DNA from: Bacteroidota bacterium
Lineage (GTDB): Bacteria; Bacteroidota; Bacteroidia; AKYH767-A; OLB10
Assembly: GCA_016717325.1 (NCBI GenBank)
Contig: JADKFV010000049.1
Location: 62,001 to 126,000, forward strand
Direction of reading: 5' to 3'
Length of the DNA stretch: 64,000 bases
The position numbers and the translations under genes were made by a program. The notes below the pieces were generated by a model. The model ran no database searches and was not told where the DNA came from. It saw nothing but the letters and a program-made list of their open reading frames with translations. This document shows positions 45,195-54,405 of this stretch, one piece after another (within the stretch, counting starts at the first letter, position 1; each line of letters begins with the position of its first letter).

Positions 45195-46733
45195 ATGGAT
45201 AAAGTGCTGAACACTACGAAGCAATTGATATCGCAAACTGACGATGATTTTTATCATGTATTATCGCAAGATACCAATCAATGGGGGTACTTTATTTCGA
45301 AATTTGATAAACGTGGCACCCATATCATTGATAAATTATTTTATGTAAATCCCATAACTGCTTTCGAAGAAAAACAATATTGTACACCTGCTGGAATGTT
45401 AGCAATGGACGATGGCAGCAATATCGTTTTGCTTAATAAACTTACAACCACCAATGGCGGGGCGATAAGTTTGAATTCGTTGGTTTTACAAAAAATAGAC
45501 AGTAATTACAACATTGTTTTCACCCGCGAACTAAAATTAAATTTTCAAAACAATACTTGGGCAACAGCGCAGCAAATAATTTATAATAATGCGCACGATG
45601 CATTTTACATTGTGGGCAATCTTACCGGTTCAAACTTTTACGACAAATTTACCTTCTTTATAAAGATAGATTTGAATGGCAATGTTCAATTTTCGAAAGT
45701 AATACCTCAAGGCAGTTATTACAATTTTGGTATTACTGTTGATGATAACGATAACTTATACAGCTACGAGTACTGCGGTGGTTGCGATTCGGCATCTATA
45801 ATAAAAGTAAACGCAAATGGAGATTATGTGTGGCAAAAATTTTATTCGGTGCAAGATGTTATAATTCGCGGCATGGCATTTCATCCTCAAACAAAACAGT
45901 TGCTTGGTGTAGGTATGCATGGCGATAGTATTAATGCCTGGCATCCTTACGCTTTGTTGATCGACACTAATGGCAACGTCATTTCTTCTGATATTTATAC
46001 AAACACTACTTATGAATGTTCGTACTTCAATGTGTTTGCAACATCCGATTCGGGTTGGGTATGTAAAACTCAAAAACATACAATGATTTTTAATATGAAC
46101 GATTTGATGCGCGAGGGAATGGTAAAAATTGACATGGGATTGAACGTTCAAAAAAATAAATTTTATCTCAATAATTCGTTTGGATATTTCGAACATGAAA
46201 ACTGGATACGCACCAATGACAATGGTTATGCTTTTCTAAGCTACGCCAATTTTTCGAATAATTACCTCATGTATTTATGCAAAATCGATAATAATATTGA
46301 TGAAGCATGTTCGCACATAGATATGTTATTTACAAAAACACCTTTACCAATAACACGGGTTGATAATACAAATAATACTTACGTAGCTACCACAATGGAA
46401 TTGGTGCTTAGTGTAAATGAAAATTTTCAACCGCTAAATGTAAGTTTGCTCTGCCTCGACTCTGCAGCTACAAGCACATCATTACCTCAAGCAGAATTGA
46501 TGAATAAAAATTATAGCTTGGTTTGTAATGGCAATCAACTTATGGTTACACAAGATGGCAGCTTCGATTATAGAATATTTATTTACAGTACCGATGGTAA
46601 ATTAATTATACAACAAAGAGGAAGCAAACAAATTGAATCATTTTTAATGCCGTCAAATATTTCGAATCGCATGTTTTTATTTAAAATAGAAACTAAGTCG
46701 CACATTGTTACAGGGAAATTTATGGCAAAATAA
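45195..46733 (+). CDS. Secreted protein with T9SS-like sorting domain; N-terminus probably truncated
   Basis: 512 residues from the ATG at 45195. The body has repeated beta-strand motifs (KIDSNYNIVFTRELKL, IDLNGNVQFSKVI, IDTNGNVISSD) of a propeller-like kind, and the C-terminal 75 residues resemble a T9SS domain (YRIFIYSTDGKLIIQQ to GKFMAK). No signal peptide follows this ATG. The preceding 90 bp encode, in frame, LAYSVTVSRGQTYSYRFETT, and with one extra T near 45135 also KTILFSILF: a good signal peptide. No ATG is seen at its head, so start and frame remain uncertain. Confidence 0.7.
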   Translation: MDKVLNTTKQLISQTDDDFYHVLSQDTNQWGYFISKFDKRGTHIIDKLFYVNPITAFEEKQYCTPAGMLAMDDGSNIVLLNKLTTTNGGAISLNSLVLQKIDSNYNIVFTRELKLNFQNNTWATAQQIIYNNAHDAFYIVGNLTGSNFYDKFTFFIKIDLNGNVQFSKVIPQGSYYNFGITVDDNDNLYSYEYCGGCDSASIIKVNANGDYVWQKFYSVQDVIIRGMAFHPQTKQLLGVGMHGDSINAWHPYALLIDTNGNVISSDIYTNTTYECSYFNVFATSDSGWVCKTQKHTMIFNMNDLMREGMVKIDMGLNVQKNKFYLNNSFGYFEHENWIRTNDNGYAFLSYANFSNNYLMYLCKIDNNIDEACSHIDMLFTKTPLPITRVDNTNNTYVATTMELVLSVNENFQPLNVSLLCLDSAATSTSLPQAELMNKNYSLVCNGNQLMVTQDGSFDYRIFIYSTDGKLIIQQRGSKQIESFLMPSNISNRMFLFKIETKSHIVTGKFMAK

Positions 46734-47276
46734 AATTTCTCTTTTGAAGTTTTAATTCACCCGTTTTGGGCAATAATTTACAAGAGCAATACTATTTATG
46801 AAACTATTTATTTTCAAACATTTTTCCAGTTGTTTTGAATTATGAATAATTTAAAAACAATATCGATTTCGTTTTGTAGGCTATGTTTGCAATTTGAATG
46901 CGATGCTTTTTAATCATAGTGCAAAAACAAGTACGAAAAACAACAACACAAATTAGCCGCCAAAATACAACACAGATAGTATACGTAGAAGTACAAGTTG
47001 GTAGCAAACTTCAAAAAAGGCTAACGTTTTTGTAGGTTATAAATTTATTTAAAATATAAATGTTTGTTACACACATTACAAATTTAACCATGAATAACAT
47101 TTATTCATTTTTTCAAAAAAATGGGCTTTCCGAGCTAAGGCCATGAACGAATGCCAACAGCATTTGGTCGCATTTGCGCATATGAGATTGTGAAACTTTG
47201 GTATTGCAATTTTTATATTTTAGTTTGCTTGTAAATGAAAATAACTACATTAAAATGCAATAGACAATTCACGGAA
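46734..47276. other. Intergenic region, no gene recognised
   Basis: 543 bp, AT-rich, between convergent T9SS and bestrophin genes. No coding frame of convincing length, no tRNA-like cloverleaf and no repeat of the families seen elsewhere was found. A 16-codon frame starting MNNIYSFFQKNG at 47091 is too short to support. Confidence 0.5.
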
Positions 47277-48167
47277 TCACTGTTTTGAATATAGCAAAAT
47301 TTCGGTTACATGCTTTTCAATATTATTGGCGATTAGCGTTGTTGGCAAATCATTAGAGTCGCCACCAAAAGGGTCTTCAATTTCTTCAGCAATTAATTCG
47401 ATACTAGCTAAAATATAAAAAATAAAACACACTAACGGTATCATTAAATAACCGAGTGAAAACACAAAGCCAAATGGCATGGTCATTACATAAAAGAAAA
47501 TAAATTTTTTGATAAACACGCTGTATGAGTATGGTATGGGTGTATTTTTAATTCGCTCACACGCACCACATACATCGGCAAATGATTGCAATTCGGGGCC
47601 GAGCAATATCAATTGATCGCCAGTTATTTTTCCTTCTCTATACAATTTATTAACCCTACGCGTTATCATTGCCGACACTTGATTGGGCACATGTTTATCA
47701 AATTTAATTCGATTGCTGAACAAATTATCTTCAAACAACTCGAGTCGTGTGCTTTCCTTATTTAAATGCTTTGAAAGAACCATGGCAAAAGCAGGTATCA
47801 GTGCTCTAAAATAACTGCGGTTTACCTGGTCTTCTTTATCCAGGAATGCAGAAAGCTTTATTGCCAGATTGCGGGAATTATTTACCAACGAACCCCATAA
47901 TTTGCGCCCTTCCCACCAACGGTCGTAGGCAGTATTGGTGCGAAACACAAGTAACATACCTATAACAAAACTTGTAAGGGTATGCAGTATTGTCAAGTTT
48001 TTTATCTGGCTAGTATCAGATAATTTCCACACTTCCATTTCAAGAGTGGCAATCGCTACACTGTATATGGCAATGGCAACTATTAGAGGAAAAAGTTGAC
48101 GTAGCGTATCCGATTTATGAAATCTAAAAATAAAAGTAAACCAATCGCGGGGGTTGTAACTAATCAT
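47277..48167 (-). CDS. Bestrophin family ion channel
   Basis: 296 residues. The bacterial bestrophin signatures are clear: an N-terminal helix (LFPLIVAIAIYSVAIATL), LVFRTNTAYDRWWEGRKLWG, and the C-terminal IPLVCFIFYILASIELIAEE followed by IEDPFGGDSNDLP, the acidic stretch that binds calcium in animal homologues. Expected to form a pentameric anion (or in bacteria cation) channel in the inner membrane. Single gene; convergent with the T9SS gene. Confidence 0.93.
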   Translation of the reverse strand: MISYNPRDWFTFIFRFHKSDTLRQLFPLIVAIAIYSVAIATLEMEVWKLSDTSQIKNLTILHTLTSFVIGMLLVFRTNTAYDRWWEGRKLWGSLVNNSRNLAIKLSAFLDKEDQVNRSYFRALIPAFAMVLSKHLNKESTRLELFEDNLFSNRIKFDKHVPNQVSAMITRRVNKLYREGKITGDQLILLGPELQSFADVCGACERIKNTPIPYSYSVFIKKFIFFYVMTMPFGFVFSLGYLMIPLVCFIFYILASIELIAEEIEDPFGGDSNDLPTTLIANNIEKHVTEILLYSKQ

Positions 48168-48406
48168 TAATTATATAAAATAAAACATTATTGCACGAAA
48201 TAATTATTCGATAAAATGTGGACTGTATCATTTAGTATTTATATTATTAGTGTTATACAATATTACATATTTACTAAGGGTAAAAGTATAAATTTTTCGG
48301 AAAGCCAAAGCGAAAATGAAAACAATTGATGGATTATTACAAGCAACAAAACTTATGCGAGTGAGGAATTGCGAATAAGACTTTAATAAAAAAAGATGGC
48401 AACATT

Positions 48407-49150
48407 TCACAACCCAAGTTTATCCTTCAATGCGGAGTATCCTTTTCTGCTCAATGGAATTTTTTTTCCATTCTTCAACAAAGCAACGTGATTGCCTTTT
48501 TCGAAAGGTTCTATTTTTGTTATTTGTTGTAACTGCACAATGTACGAACGATGCACACGCAAAAAATCATTTTGCGAAAGGGTATCTTCAAAATAACTCA
48601 TGGTCTTCTTTTTCAAAAAATAATCGTCTTTGGTAAATATTTTTACATAGTCATCGTAGGCTTCAATATAAAATATTTCGGCTGCATTCAGGATGCGAAT
48701 ATTACCACCAAATTTTACCACTACACGGTTTTGCTCTTCGTAATGTTTGTTTGTACTTTGAAGTATTTCATTTGTAGCATTTTGTGTTTTTGTTTTATCG
48801 GTGGCTGATAAATATTTATTCACTGCTTTTTCAAATCTCTCTTTGCTAAATGGCTTCAATAGATAATCAACAGCGTGTGCTTCGAAAGCCTTTATTGCAA
48901 ATGCATCGAAAGCAGTAGTAAAAATTACAGCCGGTGGTTCGTCAATCAATTCAAGCATTTCGAAGCCGGTAATTTTTGGCATTTGAATATCGAGAAAAAT
49001 TAAATCGGGCTTATGCTGCGCAATCGCTTTCACTCCCTCAAATCCGTCACCACATTCGGCCACAATAGTTATGTTGTTATAAGACTTTAAATATTCTTTT
49101 ACCAGTGAGCGTGCCAATGGCTCATCGTCAATCAATATTGTTTTTATCAT
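48407..49150 (-). CDS. LytTR-family response regulator
   Basis: 247 residues. Receiver domain with Asp54 (LIFLDIQMPK) and Lys in YLLKPFSKE; LytTR DNA-binding domain at about 145-245 (EIFYIEAYDDYVKIFTK, FLRVHRSYIVQL, KIPLSRKGY). It overlaps the kinase gene by 4 bp (ATGA-type coupling), so the pair forms one LytS/LytR-like system. Targets may include the LiaF-like gene just upstream, which is in a separate unit. Confidence 0.94.
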   Translation of the reverse strand: MIKTILIDDEPLARSLVKEYLKSYNNITIVAECGDGFEGVKAIAQHKPDLIFLDIQMPKITGFEMLELIDEPPAVIFTTAFDAFAIKAFEAHAVDYLLKPFSKERFEKAVNKYLSATDKTKTQNATNEILQSTNKHYEEQNRVVVKFGGNIRILNAAEIFYIEAYDDYVKIFTKDDYFLKKKTMSYFEDTLSQNDFLRVHRSYIVQLQQITKIEPFEKGNHVALLKNGKKIPLSRKGYSALKDKLGL

Positions 49151-50184
49151 AACACCTGAGGGATTTTTATTCTTGTTAAAAATATATTTTCTTTTTGTTC
49201 GGTTTGCAATAAATCGTTACGACCGAATAGCAACCACAATCTCCGGTTTATACTATTAAGACCAAAGCCTGTACCTGCATTGGCTTTGGATGTTGCCTTG
49301 TCGAACGGATTGGAAATTGTCAATTCAAGATAGTTTTCACTCGCCTTTGCAAGTATTGAAATAGTTACTGCATCAAGCGTATCATACAAGCCAAATTTTA
49401 TGGCATTTTCAACAACCGGTTGCAACAGCAATGGAGGGATGAACATTTGTTTTGCATTATCATCGCAGATAATTTCGGTAACAAGGCGATGCCCAAACCG
49501 TACTTTTTCAATGTCGAGGTAAAGTTGCAGATGTTCCAATTCCGATTGAAGCGTTACGGTTTGTGTATCGTCCTTTTTAAGTGTGCCCCGCAAAAAATCG
49601 GAAAGCTGTTGTATCATTTTGCGTGCTTGTTCGGGTTCGCTGCCCGCCAATGCACTTATCGAATTTAAACTGTTAAATAAAAAATGTGGTTGCAATTGTT
49701 GCCGCAAATTCGACAACTCGGCATCGCGCAATAATATTTCAGCATCGTTCTTGCGTTTTTTATTTTCGTTTTGCTCAAGCATATAATACCTTAACCAACT
49801 AACAATTCCCATCAGTGCAATCATAAGAAATGCAAACACGTAACGTGGGTATTGCGAAGACTCAAGAAATTTTAAATAATCATCATTATCGAAAAAAATA
49901 TTCTGCAAAGCAAACTTAGTTGTGAAAACGCAAATTGCGGGAAGCGCAATCAGGTAAATTATCCGGTACAAATAATTTCCCTTGCCGGGCATGTAAAACC
50001 GAAATGCAGTAAAAGTTATAAAGCCCGATAATGCAAGTAAACCATTCGAAACTAAGGCATCGACAAAGGCAATTTTATTTTGCACTCCAAATGCCTGCAA
50101 CAAAAAAAAATGCACCACTGCCCACAGTATCCACCACATTATGTATGGAAACCAAAATTCCTTATTACCTGCAGTTGTTGTCAA
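49147..50184 (-). CDS. LytS-type sensor histidine kinase
   Basis: 345 residues. Four predicted membrane helices in the first 130 residues (WWILWAVVHFFLLQ, LLALSGFITFTAF, IIYLIALPAICVF, YVFAFLMIALMGIV), then a coiled segment and the His_kinase motif LRQQLQPHFLFNSLNSISAL with His167. The ATPase domain has PPLLLQPVVENAIKFG and GTGFGLNSINRRL. No separate sensory domain is seen, so it probably reads membrane state. Start overlaps nothing upstream; the stop overlaps the LytTR start. Confidence 0.92.
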   Translation of the reverse strand: MTTTAGNKEFWFPYIMWWILWAVVHFFLLQAFGVQNKIAFVDALVSNGLLALSGFITFTAFRFYMPGKGNYLYRIIYLIALPAICVFTTKFALQNIFFDNDDYLKFLESSQYPRYVFAFLMIALMGIVSWLRYYMLEQNENKKRKNDAEILLRDAELSNLRQQLQPHFLFNSLNSISALAGSEPEQARKMIQQLSDFLRGTLKKDDTQTVTLQSELEHLQLYLDIEKVRFGHRLVTEIICDDNAKQMFIPPLLLQPVVENAIKFGLYDTLDAVTISILAKASENYLELTISNPFDKATSKANAGTGFGLNSINRRLWLLFGRNDLLQTEQKENIFLTRIKIPQVL

Positions 50185-50215
50185 GTGAATACTTATTGTT
50201 TTGTAAAAATGTTTT

Positions 50216-50259
50216 CAAAAACAAAACGAAGGCATCATTCAATAAAATGTGCCTTCGTT
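50216..50259 (-). terminator. Rho-independent terminator after the LiaF-like gene
   Basis: Minus strand: AACGAAGGCA, a 15-nt loop, TGCCTTCGTT, then TTGTTTTTG. It lies 20 bp beyond the stop of the 50279-51124 gene and separates it from the kinase gene downstream. Confidence 0.8.
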
Positions 50260-50278
50260 CAAATTTCCTTTTTTATAA

Positions 50279-51124
50279 TTAAGCAAAGCTCAATATTTCG
50301 ATGCCACCAAATACAGCATTTCCTTCGAGTATTAAAAGTTTTTCGGTGCTGTTAATTCTATTGGGGTTGTACATACGCTTATCTTCGGCACTACCAAACA
50401 CGGCTGTCAATTCCGATTTCACTTCCCAGTTTGAAGGTACTATCAATCGCATACCGCCAAACACTGCGTTAAGTTCAAGGCGCACTACCCCTTGTATATC
50501 GGCTTGTGTGAGATTTATTTCGCCTCCGCCAAACACACAATTTACTTCGCCACCTTTAAAAGTTTTTGAAATCACACTGCGCTTTACGCTGCCAAATACT
50601 GCCGATGTATCAAGATAATCGTCACTTATTGATGCGTTTGTTGTGGTATCGCTTGTGGCATCATATTCATAACGGTTGTCGCCAGCATAATTATTTGCTT
50701 TCCATTTCGAATATTTATTGCCAAACAAACTTGTTGGTTTAAGTATGATAAACATGCCTACCAAAATTAATCCCACAGGCCATAAATAAGGAAACAAATT
50801 AAACTCGGGCATTATATCGCGTAGAAAAAACATGAAGCCGATAAAAGTCACTATCAACCAATTTACTTTTTGAAACGAATCTTTAACACCGAGAAACAAA
50901 CCAATTATCATAAGCAATACAGGCCAGTTAAACATCCAATGTGGAAGCGAAACCCCCATTTGGCGGGCAAGAAAAACAATGCCCAATCCAATTAAAATAA
51001 TACCGCCAAACATTTTGTTTCGCGTTTCACGGCTTTTCAACTCATGCATCAACAATTCGTCTTTCAATTTTTGGTCTTCACTTTTTTCGTTTAGGCTACT
51101 GTTGCCTGTATCAATTACTTCCAT
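50279..51124 (-). CDS. LiaF-like transmembrane protein (cell wall-active antibiotics response family)
   Basis: 281 residues. Cytoplasmic N-terminal 40 residues, four hydrophobic helices (about 42-135: IILIGLGIVFLARQM, WPVLLMIIGLFLG, LIVTFIGFMFF, LWPVGLILVGMFIIL), then a soluble domain of beta-strand repeats, each with VFGG/VFGS (residues about 188, 205, 230, 250 and 272). This is the LiaF/YvqF layout (DUF5668 plus DUF2154-like). In Firmicutes LiaF restrains a kinase; here the neighbouring LytS/LytTR pair is a plausible partner, by position only. Confidence 0.85.
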   Translation of the reverse strand: MEVIDTGNSSLNEKSEDQKLKDELLMHELKSRETRNKMFGGIILIGLGIVFLARQMGVSLPHWMFNWPVLLMIIGLFLGVKDSFQKVNWLIVTFIGFMFFLRDIMPEFNLFPYLWPVGLILVGMFIILKPTSLFGNKYSKWKANNYAGDNRYEYDATSDTTTNASISDDYLDTSAVFGSVKRSVISKTFKGGEVNCVFGGGEINLTQADIQGVVRLELNAVFGGMRLIVPSNWEVKSELTAVFGSAEDKRMYNPNRINSTEKLLILEGNAVFGGIEILSFA

Positions 51125-51317
51125 AATGTTTTGTTTTTAAAGTTTACTTTTTTTGGCATTTCAATTTGATGATGCAAACAACGGCATGTTTTATAAAATG
51201 GAAAATATGAATTAGGCAGTAAGCAAACCGCAGGCGGTGAAACAACAAATATAGTCGGTGGGCTGTAAATTAATATTAGTTCAAAAAAACAGTTTGGAAA
51301 AAAATTAAAAAAAGGAA

Positions 51318-51848
51318 TTACTTTTTAGTAAAATACAAAGAGCTTACCTTATCATTGAGCGTAACATCAAGTTTCAATTCCTTTGTGGTGAGTTTACGAA
51401 TAACCCAATCTGCCTTGGGCAGCAACAAGAAAGCACCAGTATCGCGCACAAGTGAGTCGGCAGTGAGAGGGCCGTATATGCGCAACGTTTTTTTCTTTTG
51501 CTCAAATTCGAAATTGCAATACAATGGCAATAAATTATTATCGATGGGTTGAGTTAAATATTTTTCTTCGTAGCAATAGGGACAGGCAACCAACAGGCTC
51601 GAATTTTCTTTTTTGTCCTTATCTTTAAAAAACTCATACACACATCCCAAACCATTTTTTACATACATGCCGGTAAGGTCTTTATTGTCGTACATAAAAT
51701 TTACCATTTGCCATTTGCCCGCCAGGCGGTTAAGTGGTGTGCGTAAAGTGGTGTGCTCATCTTCGGGATATTTCTTACATGCAACTATTAATGCAAGTAT
51801 TGCAAAACATATTAAAAAATTAAAACAGTGTTTCGAAAATATGCTCAT
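51318..51848 (-). CDS. Putative lipoprotein of unknown function
   Basis: 176 residues from the ATG at 51848. A lipoprotein signal (LICFAILALIVACKK, lipid-modified Cys about residue 24) is clear from this start; an earlier in-frame ATG at 51872 adds eight residues before it. The mature protein resembles lipocalin-like Bacteroidota lipoproteins (LAGKWQMVNFMYDNKDL, then a C-terminal strand-rich region), but no family is certain. Four extra cysteines include CPYC at about residues 88-91. Single gene. Confidence 0.7.
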   Translation of the reverse strand: MSIFSKHCFNFLICFAILALIVACKKYPEDEHTTLRTPLNRLAGKWQMVNFMYDNKDLTGMYVKNGLGCVYEFFKDKDKKENSSLLVACPYCYEEKYLTQPIDNNLLPLYCNFEFEQKKKTLRIYGPLTADSLVRDTGAFLLLPKADWVIRKLTTKELKLDVTLNDKVSSLYFTKK

Positions 51849-51993
51849 AATCTGAATTTGGCTTTGATACAAACTGCAAATTAAGAAGTTTGATTTGATT
51901 TATTCGAAATTTTAAGCTAAAAGGTTTGAAGAAACAAATTTTGAATGTTGTAAATTTTGTTTGGCTGCAGTTCAGATTACGGTTTCTTCGAAA

Positions 51994-52139
51994 ATGAAGC
52001 AAGAGATTGTTTGTGAGGACATAAACAATGGCTGGCGCGCAATGACATGGAAATTAAAAATTGAACATGAAGCAAGAGATTGTTTGTGAGGACATAAACA
52101 ATGGCTTGCGCTATGGCAATGACATGGAAATGAAAAATG
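51994..52139 (+). repeat. Dispersed hairpin repeat, family B, two tandem 73-bp copies
   Basis: ATGAAGCAAGAGATTGTTTG begins at 51994 and again at 52067. Each copy holds the hairpin arms ATTGTTTGTG and ATAAACAAT, then GGCTGGCGCGCAATGACATGG (first) or a close variant (second). An inverted single copy is at 24884-24945. Short ATTCACTATTCAC-like repeats follow to about 52205. Confidence 0.85.
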
Positions 52140-52284
52140 ACATGGAAATAGAAAATTAAACCTGACAATTCACTATTCACTATGCACAATTCACCATTCA
52201 CAATGAGTGTGACGGTGACCAAATAACTTAACAACGAATAACAAAATAACCACATAATCTTATTAAGTTTGCGCAAAAAATTCC

Positions 52285-52497
52285 ATGTATATATTAAAGA
52301 TAAAAGGGATAGCAAAAATTCCTGATTATGTGCAATTGCGTGACGAAGATTTTGCTTTAAAGGCTTACTTCAGAGTGGATAGGCCGGAGAAGACTTTACA
52401 CAAATTGGGTTTAGGCGAATATGAGGCCGAAATTATCGCTTTGATACATGAGTTGCCCTTTGGTAAAATACAGGAGTTGCATTATAAGTTTAAGTAG
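52285..52497 (+). CDS. Small conserved Bacteroidota protein upstream of ftsE
   Basis: 70 residues with no signal peptide or membrane segment; alternating short strands and helices (MYILKIKGIAKIPDYVQL, DEDFALKAYFRVDRPEKTL). The sequence is well formed and sits 8 bp before ftsE. I recognise the type from Bacteroidota but know no function. A -7 element TAAGTTTG (52264-52271) ends 13 nt before the ATG, giving a very short leader. Confidence 0.7.
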   Translation: MYILKIKGIAKIPDYVQLRDEDFALKAYFRVDRPEKTLHKLGLGEYEAEIIALIHELPFGKIQELHYKFK

Positions 52498-52505
52498 AAA
52501 AAAGT

Positions 52506-53168
52506 ATGTCGATAGTAAAATTATCAAAAGTAAATATTTATCAAAACAGCCATTTGGTGCTTGCAAATGTAGAATTGAAAATAGATAAAGGCGAGTTTGT
52601 TTATATGATAGGCAAAACCGGAAGTGGAAAAAGCAGCTTACTAAAATTACTCTATGGCGACTTGGAATTAACAAGTGGCGAAGGCGAAGTAGCGGGTTAT
52701 GATTTGCGGAAATTAAAACATAAAGACGTGCCTTTTTTGCGCAGGAAAATAGGAATCGTATTTCAGGATTTTCAATTGCTTGGCGACAGGTCGGCACACG
52801 ATAATTTGAAATTTGTGTTGAAATGCACCGGCTGGGATGATGTTGCAAAAATGGACACACGCATCAATGAAATATTGGAACGTGTAGGATTGGGCACCAA
52901 AGGATTTAAACGGCCAAACGAATTATCGGGTGGCGAACAGCAACGTTTGGTTATTGCCAGGGCTTTATTAAATGAACCTGAATTAATAATTGCTGATGAA
53001 CCTACAGGAAACCTCGACCCCGAAACATCGGTAGATATTATGAATCTATTATTCGAAATTTCGAAAAGCGGGAGCACCATTTTAATGGCTACACATAACT
53101 ACTTTTTGATAGAGCGCTTTCCTTCGCGTGTATTGCGTTGCGATAATGGTAAGATTGAAGAATTTTAA
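52506..53168 (+). CDS. ftsE: Cell division ATP-binding protein FtsE-like
   Basis: 220 residues. Walker A GKTGSGKSS, Q-loop VFQDFQLLGDRSAHDNL, signature LSGGEQQRLVIARALL, Walker B LIIADEPTGNLDPE and switch His ATHNYFL. RRKIGIVFQDFQLL is characteristic of FtsE. In the cell it would pair with FtsX to control septal cell-wall hydrolases. No ftsX lies next to it, as is common in Bacteroidota; another LolD-like role cannot be excluded. Second gene of an apparent operon continuing to lhgO, nfu and kdsB. Confidence 0.85.
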   Translation: MSIVKLSKVNIYQNSHLVLANVELKIDKGEFVYMIGKTGSGKSSLLKLLYGDLELTSGEGEVAGYDLRKLKHKDVPFLRRKIGIVFQDFQLLGDRSAHDNLKFVLKCTGWDDVAKMDTRINEILERVGLGTKGFKRPNELSGGEQQRLVIARALLNEPELIIADEPTGNLDPETSVDIMNLLFEISKSGSTILMATHNYFLIERFPSRVLRCDNGKIEEF

Positions 53169-53177
53169 TTTTACACC

Positions 53178-54395
53178 ATGAACCATATACATGATATAGC
53201 TGTGCTGGGTGGAGGAATAGTAGGTACGGCAACGGCTTACAAATTGAAAGAACGTTATCCTCATCTTAAAATTTTATTGATAGAAAAAGAAGATGTAATT
53301 GCCGCACATCAAACGGGACATAACTCGGGCGTGATACATAGCGGTATATATTATAAACCCGGCAGTTTCAAAGCAAAAAATTGTGTTGATGGAAGACGTG
53401 AGTTGGTAGCATTTGCAAAGGAGCATAAAATCACCCACGACATATGCGGAAAAATAATAGTTGCCACTCAGAAATCGGAAATTGAACAATTGCACAAAGT
53501 GTATAACAATGGGCTGGCAAATGGTGTAGAAGGGATAGAACGTATATCGGGATTGCAAATAAAAGACATAGAACCACATTGCCACGGAATAGAAGGGTTG
53601 TGGGTGCCGTGCACAGGCATCATAGATTTTGCACAAGTGGCACGCACGTATGTATCGTTATTGCAAAATAAATTTGCCGACTGCAACATTGCTATGGGCG
53701 AAGAAGTAAAGGATTTTGAAAAACAAGATACGTATACAACTATAGTTACAAACAAATCGCAATACAAAGCCAAATACATTATTAATTGCACAGGCTTGCA
53801 TTGCGACCGTGTGGCAAAAAAAGATGGCGTAAACCCTGAAATGAAAATTGTAGGTTTCCGTGGCGATTATTATGAGCTTACACCGGAAGCAAAGTACAAA
53901 GTGAAAAATCTCATTTACCCTGTTCCCAATCCTGAATTTCCATTTTTAGGTGTACACTTTACACGAATGGTAAATGGCGAAACAGAATGTGGTCCCAATG
54001 CGGTATTTACATTTAAACGTGAGGGATATGGTAAAACAGATTTCAATCTTCGCGATACTTTTGAAGCATTGACCTATGGCGGAACATGGAAATTATTTTT
54101 TAAACACTGGCGATTTGGACTTGACGAATACCGTAGGGCATTTTCAAAAAAATTATTCCTTAGCCGGCTGAAGTTACTTGTACCTTCGCTTACTATGGAC
54201 GATATAAAACCTGGCCGCGCTGGCGTGCGTGCTATGGCACTCGATAGTGGTGGCAATATGATTGACGATTTTAAAATAGTAAATAGTGCCAATGCACTGC
54301 ATGTATTAAATGCACCTTCGCCTGCGGCTACGGCCTCGCTGGCAATTGGAAACGAAATAAGAATGATGGCCGAAAAACATTTTCAACTTAATTAA
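53178..54395 (+). CDS. lhgO: L-2-hydroxyglutarate oxidase/dehydrogenase
   Basis: 405 residues of the DAO-type FAD oxidoreductase fold. FAD site VLGGGIVGTATAYKL (residues 9-23), then HQTGHNSGVIHSGIYYKPGS, the LhgO-specific stretch, with GIVGT and TGIIDFAQVAR. C-terminal RAGVRAMALDS and LNAPSPAATASLAIG complete the flavin site. The enzyme returns stray L-2-hydroxyglutarate to 2-oxoglutarate. It follows ftsE by 9 bp and precedes nfu by 10 bp. Confidence 0.93.
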   Translation: MNHIHDIAVLGGGIVGTATAYKLKERYPHLKILLIEKEDVIAAHQTGHNSGVIHSGIYYKPGSFKAKNCVDGRRELVAFAKEHKITHDICGKIIVATQKSEIEQLHKVYNNGLANGVEGIERISGLQIKDIEPHCHGIEGLWVPCTGIIDFAQVARTYVSLLQNKFADCNIAMGEEVKDFEKQDTYTTIVTNKSQYKAKYIINCTGLHCDRVAKKDGVNPEMKIVGFRGDYYELTPEAKYKVKNLIYPVPNPEFPFLGVHFTRMVNGETECGPNAVFTFKREGYGKTDFNLRDTFEALTYGGTWKLFFKHWRFGLDEYRRAFSKKLFLSRLKLLVPSLTMDDIKPGRAGVRAMALDSGGNMIDDFKIVNSANALHVLNAPSPAATASLAIGNEIRMMAEKHFQLN

Positions 54396-54405
54396 AAATA
54401 AAAAA

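Noticed and set aside
46734..47276. tRNA or small RNA gene
   Set aside because: No cloverleaf, no T-loop-like GTTCRANYC and no clear promoter/terminator pair could be found by eye.
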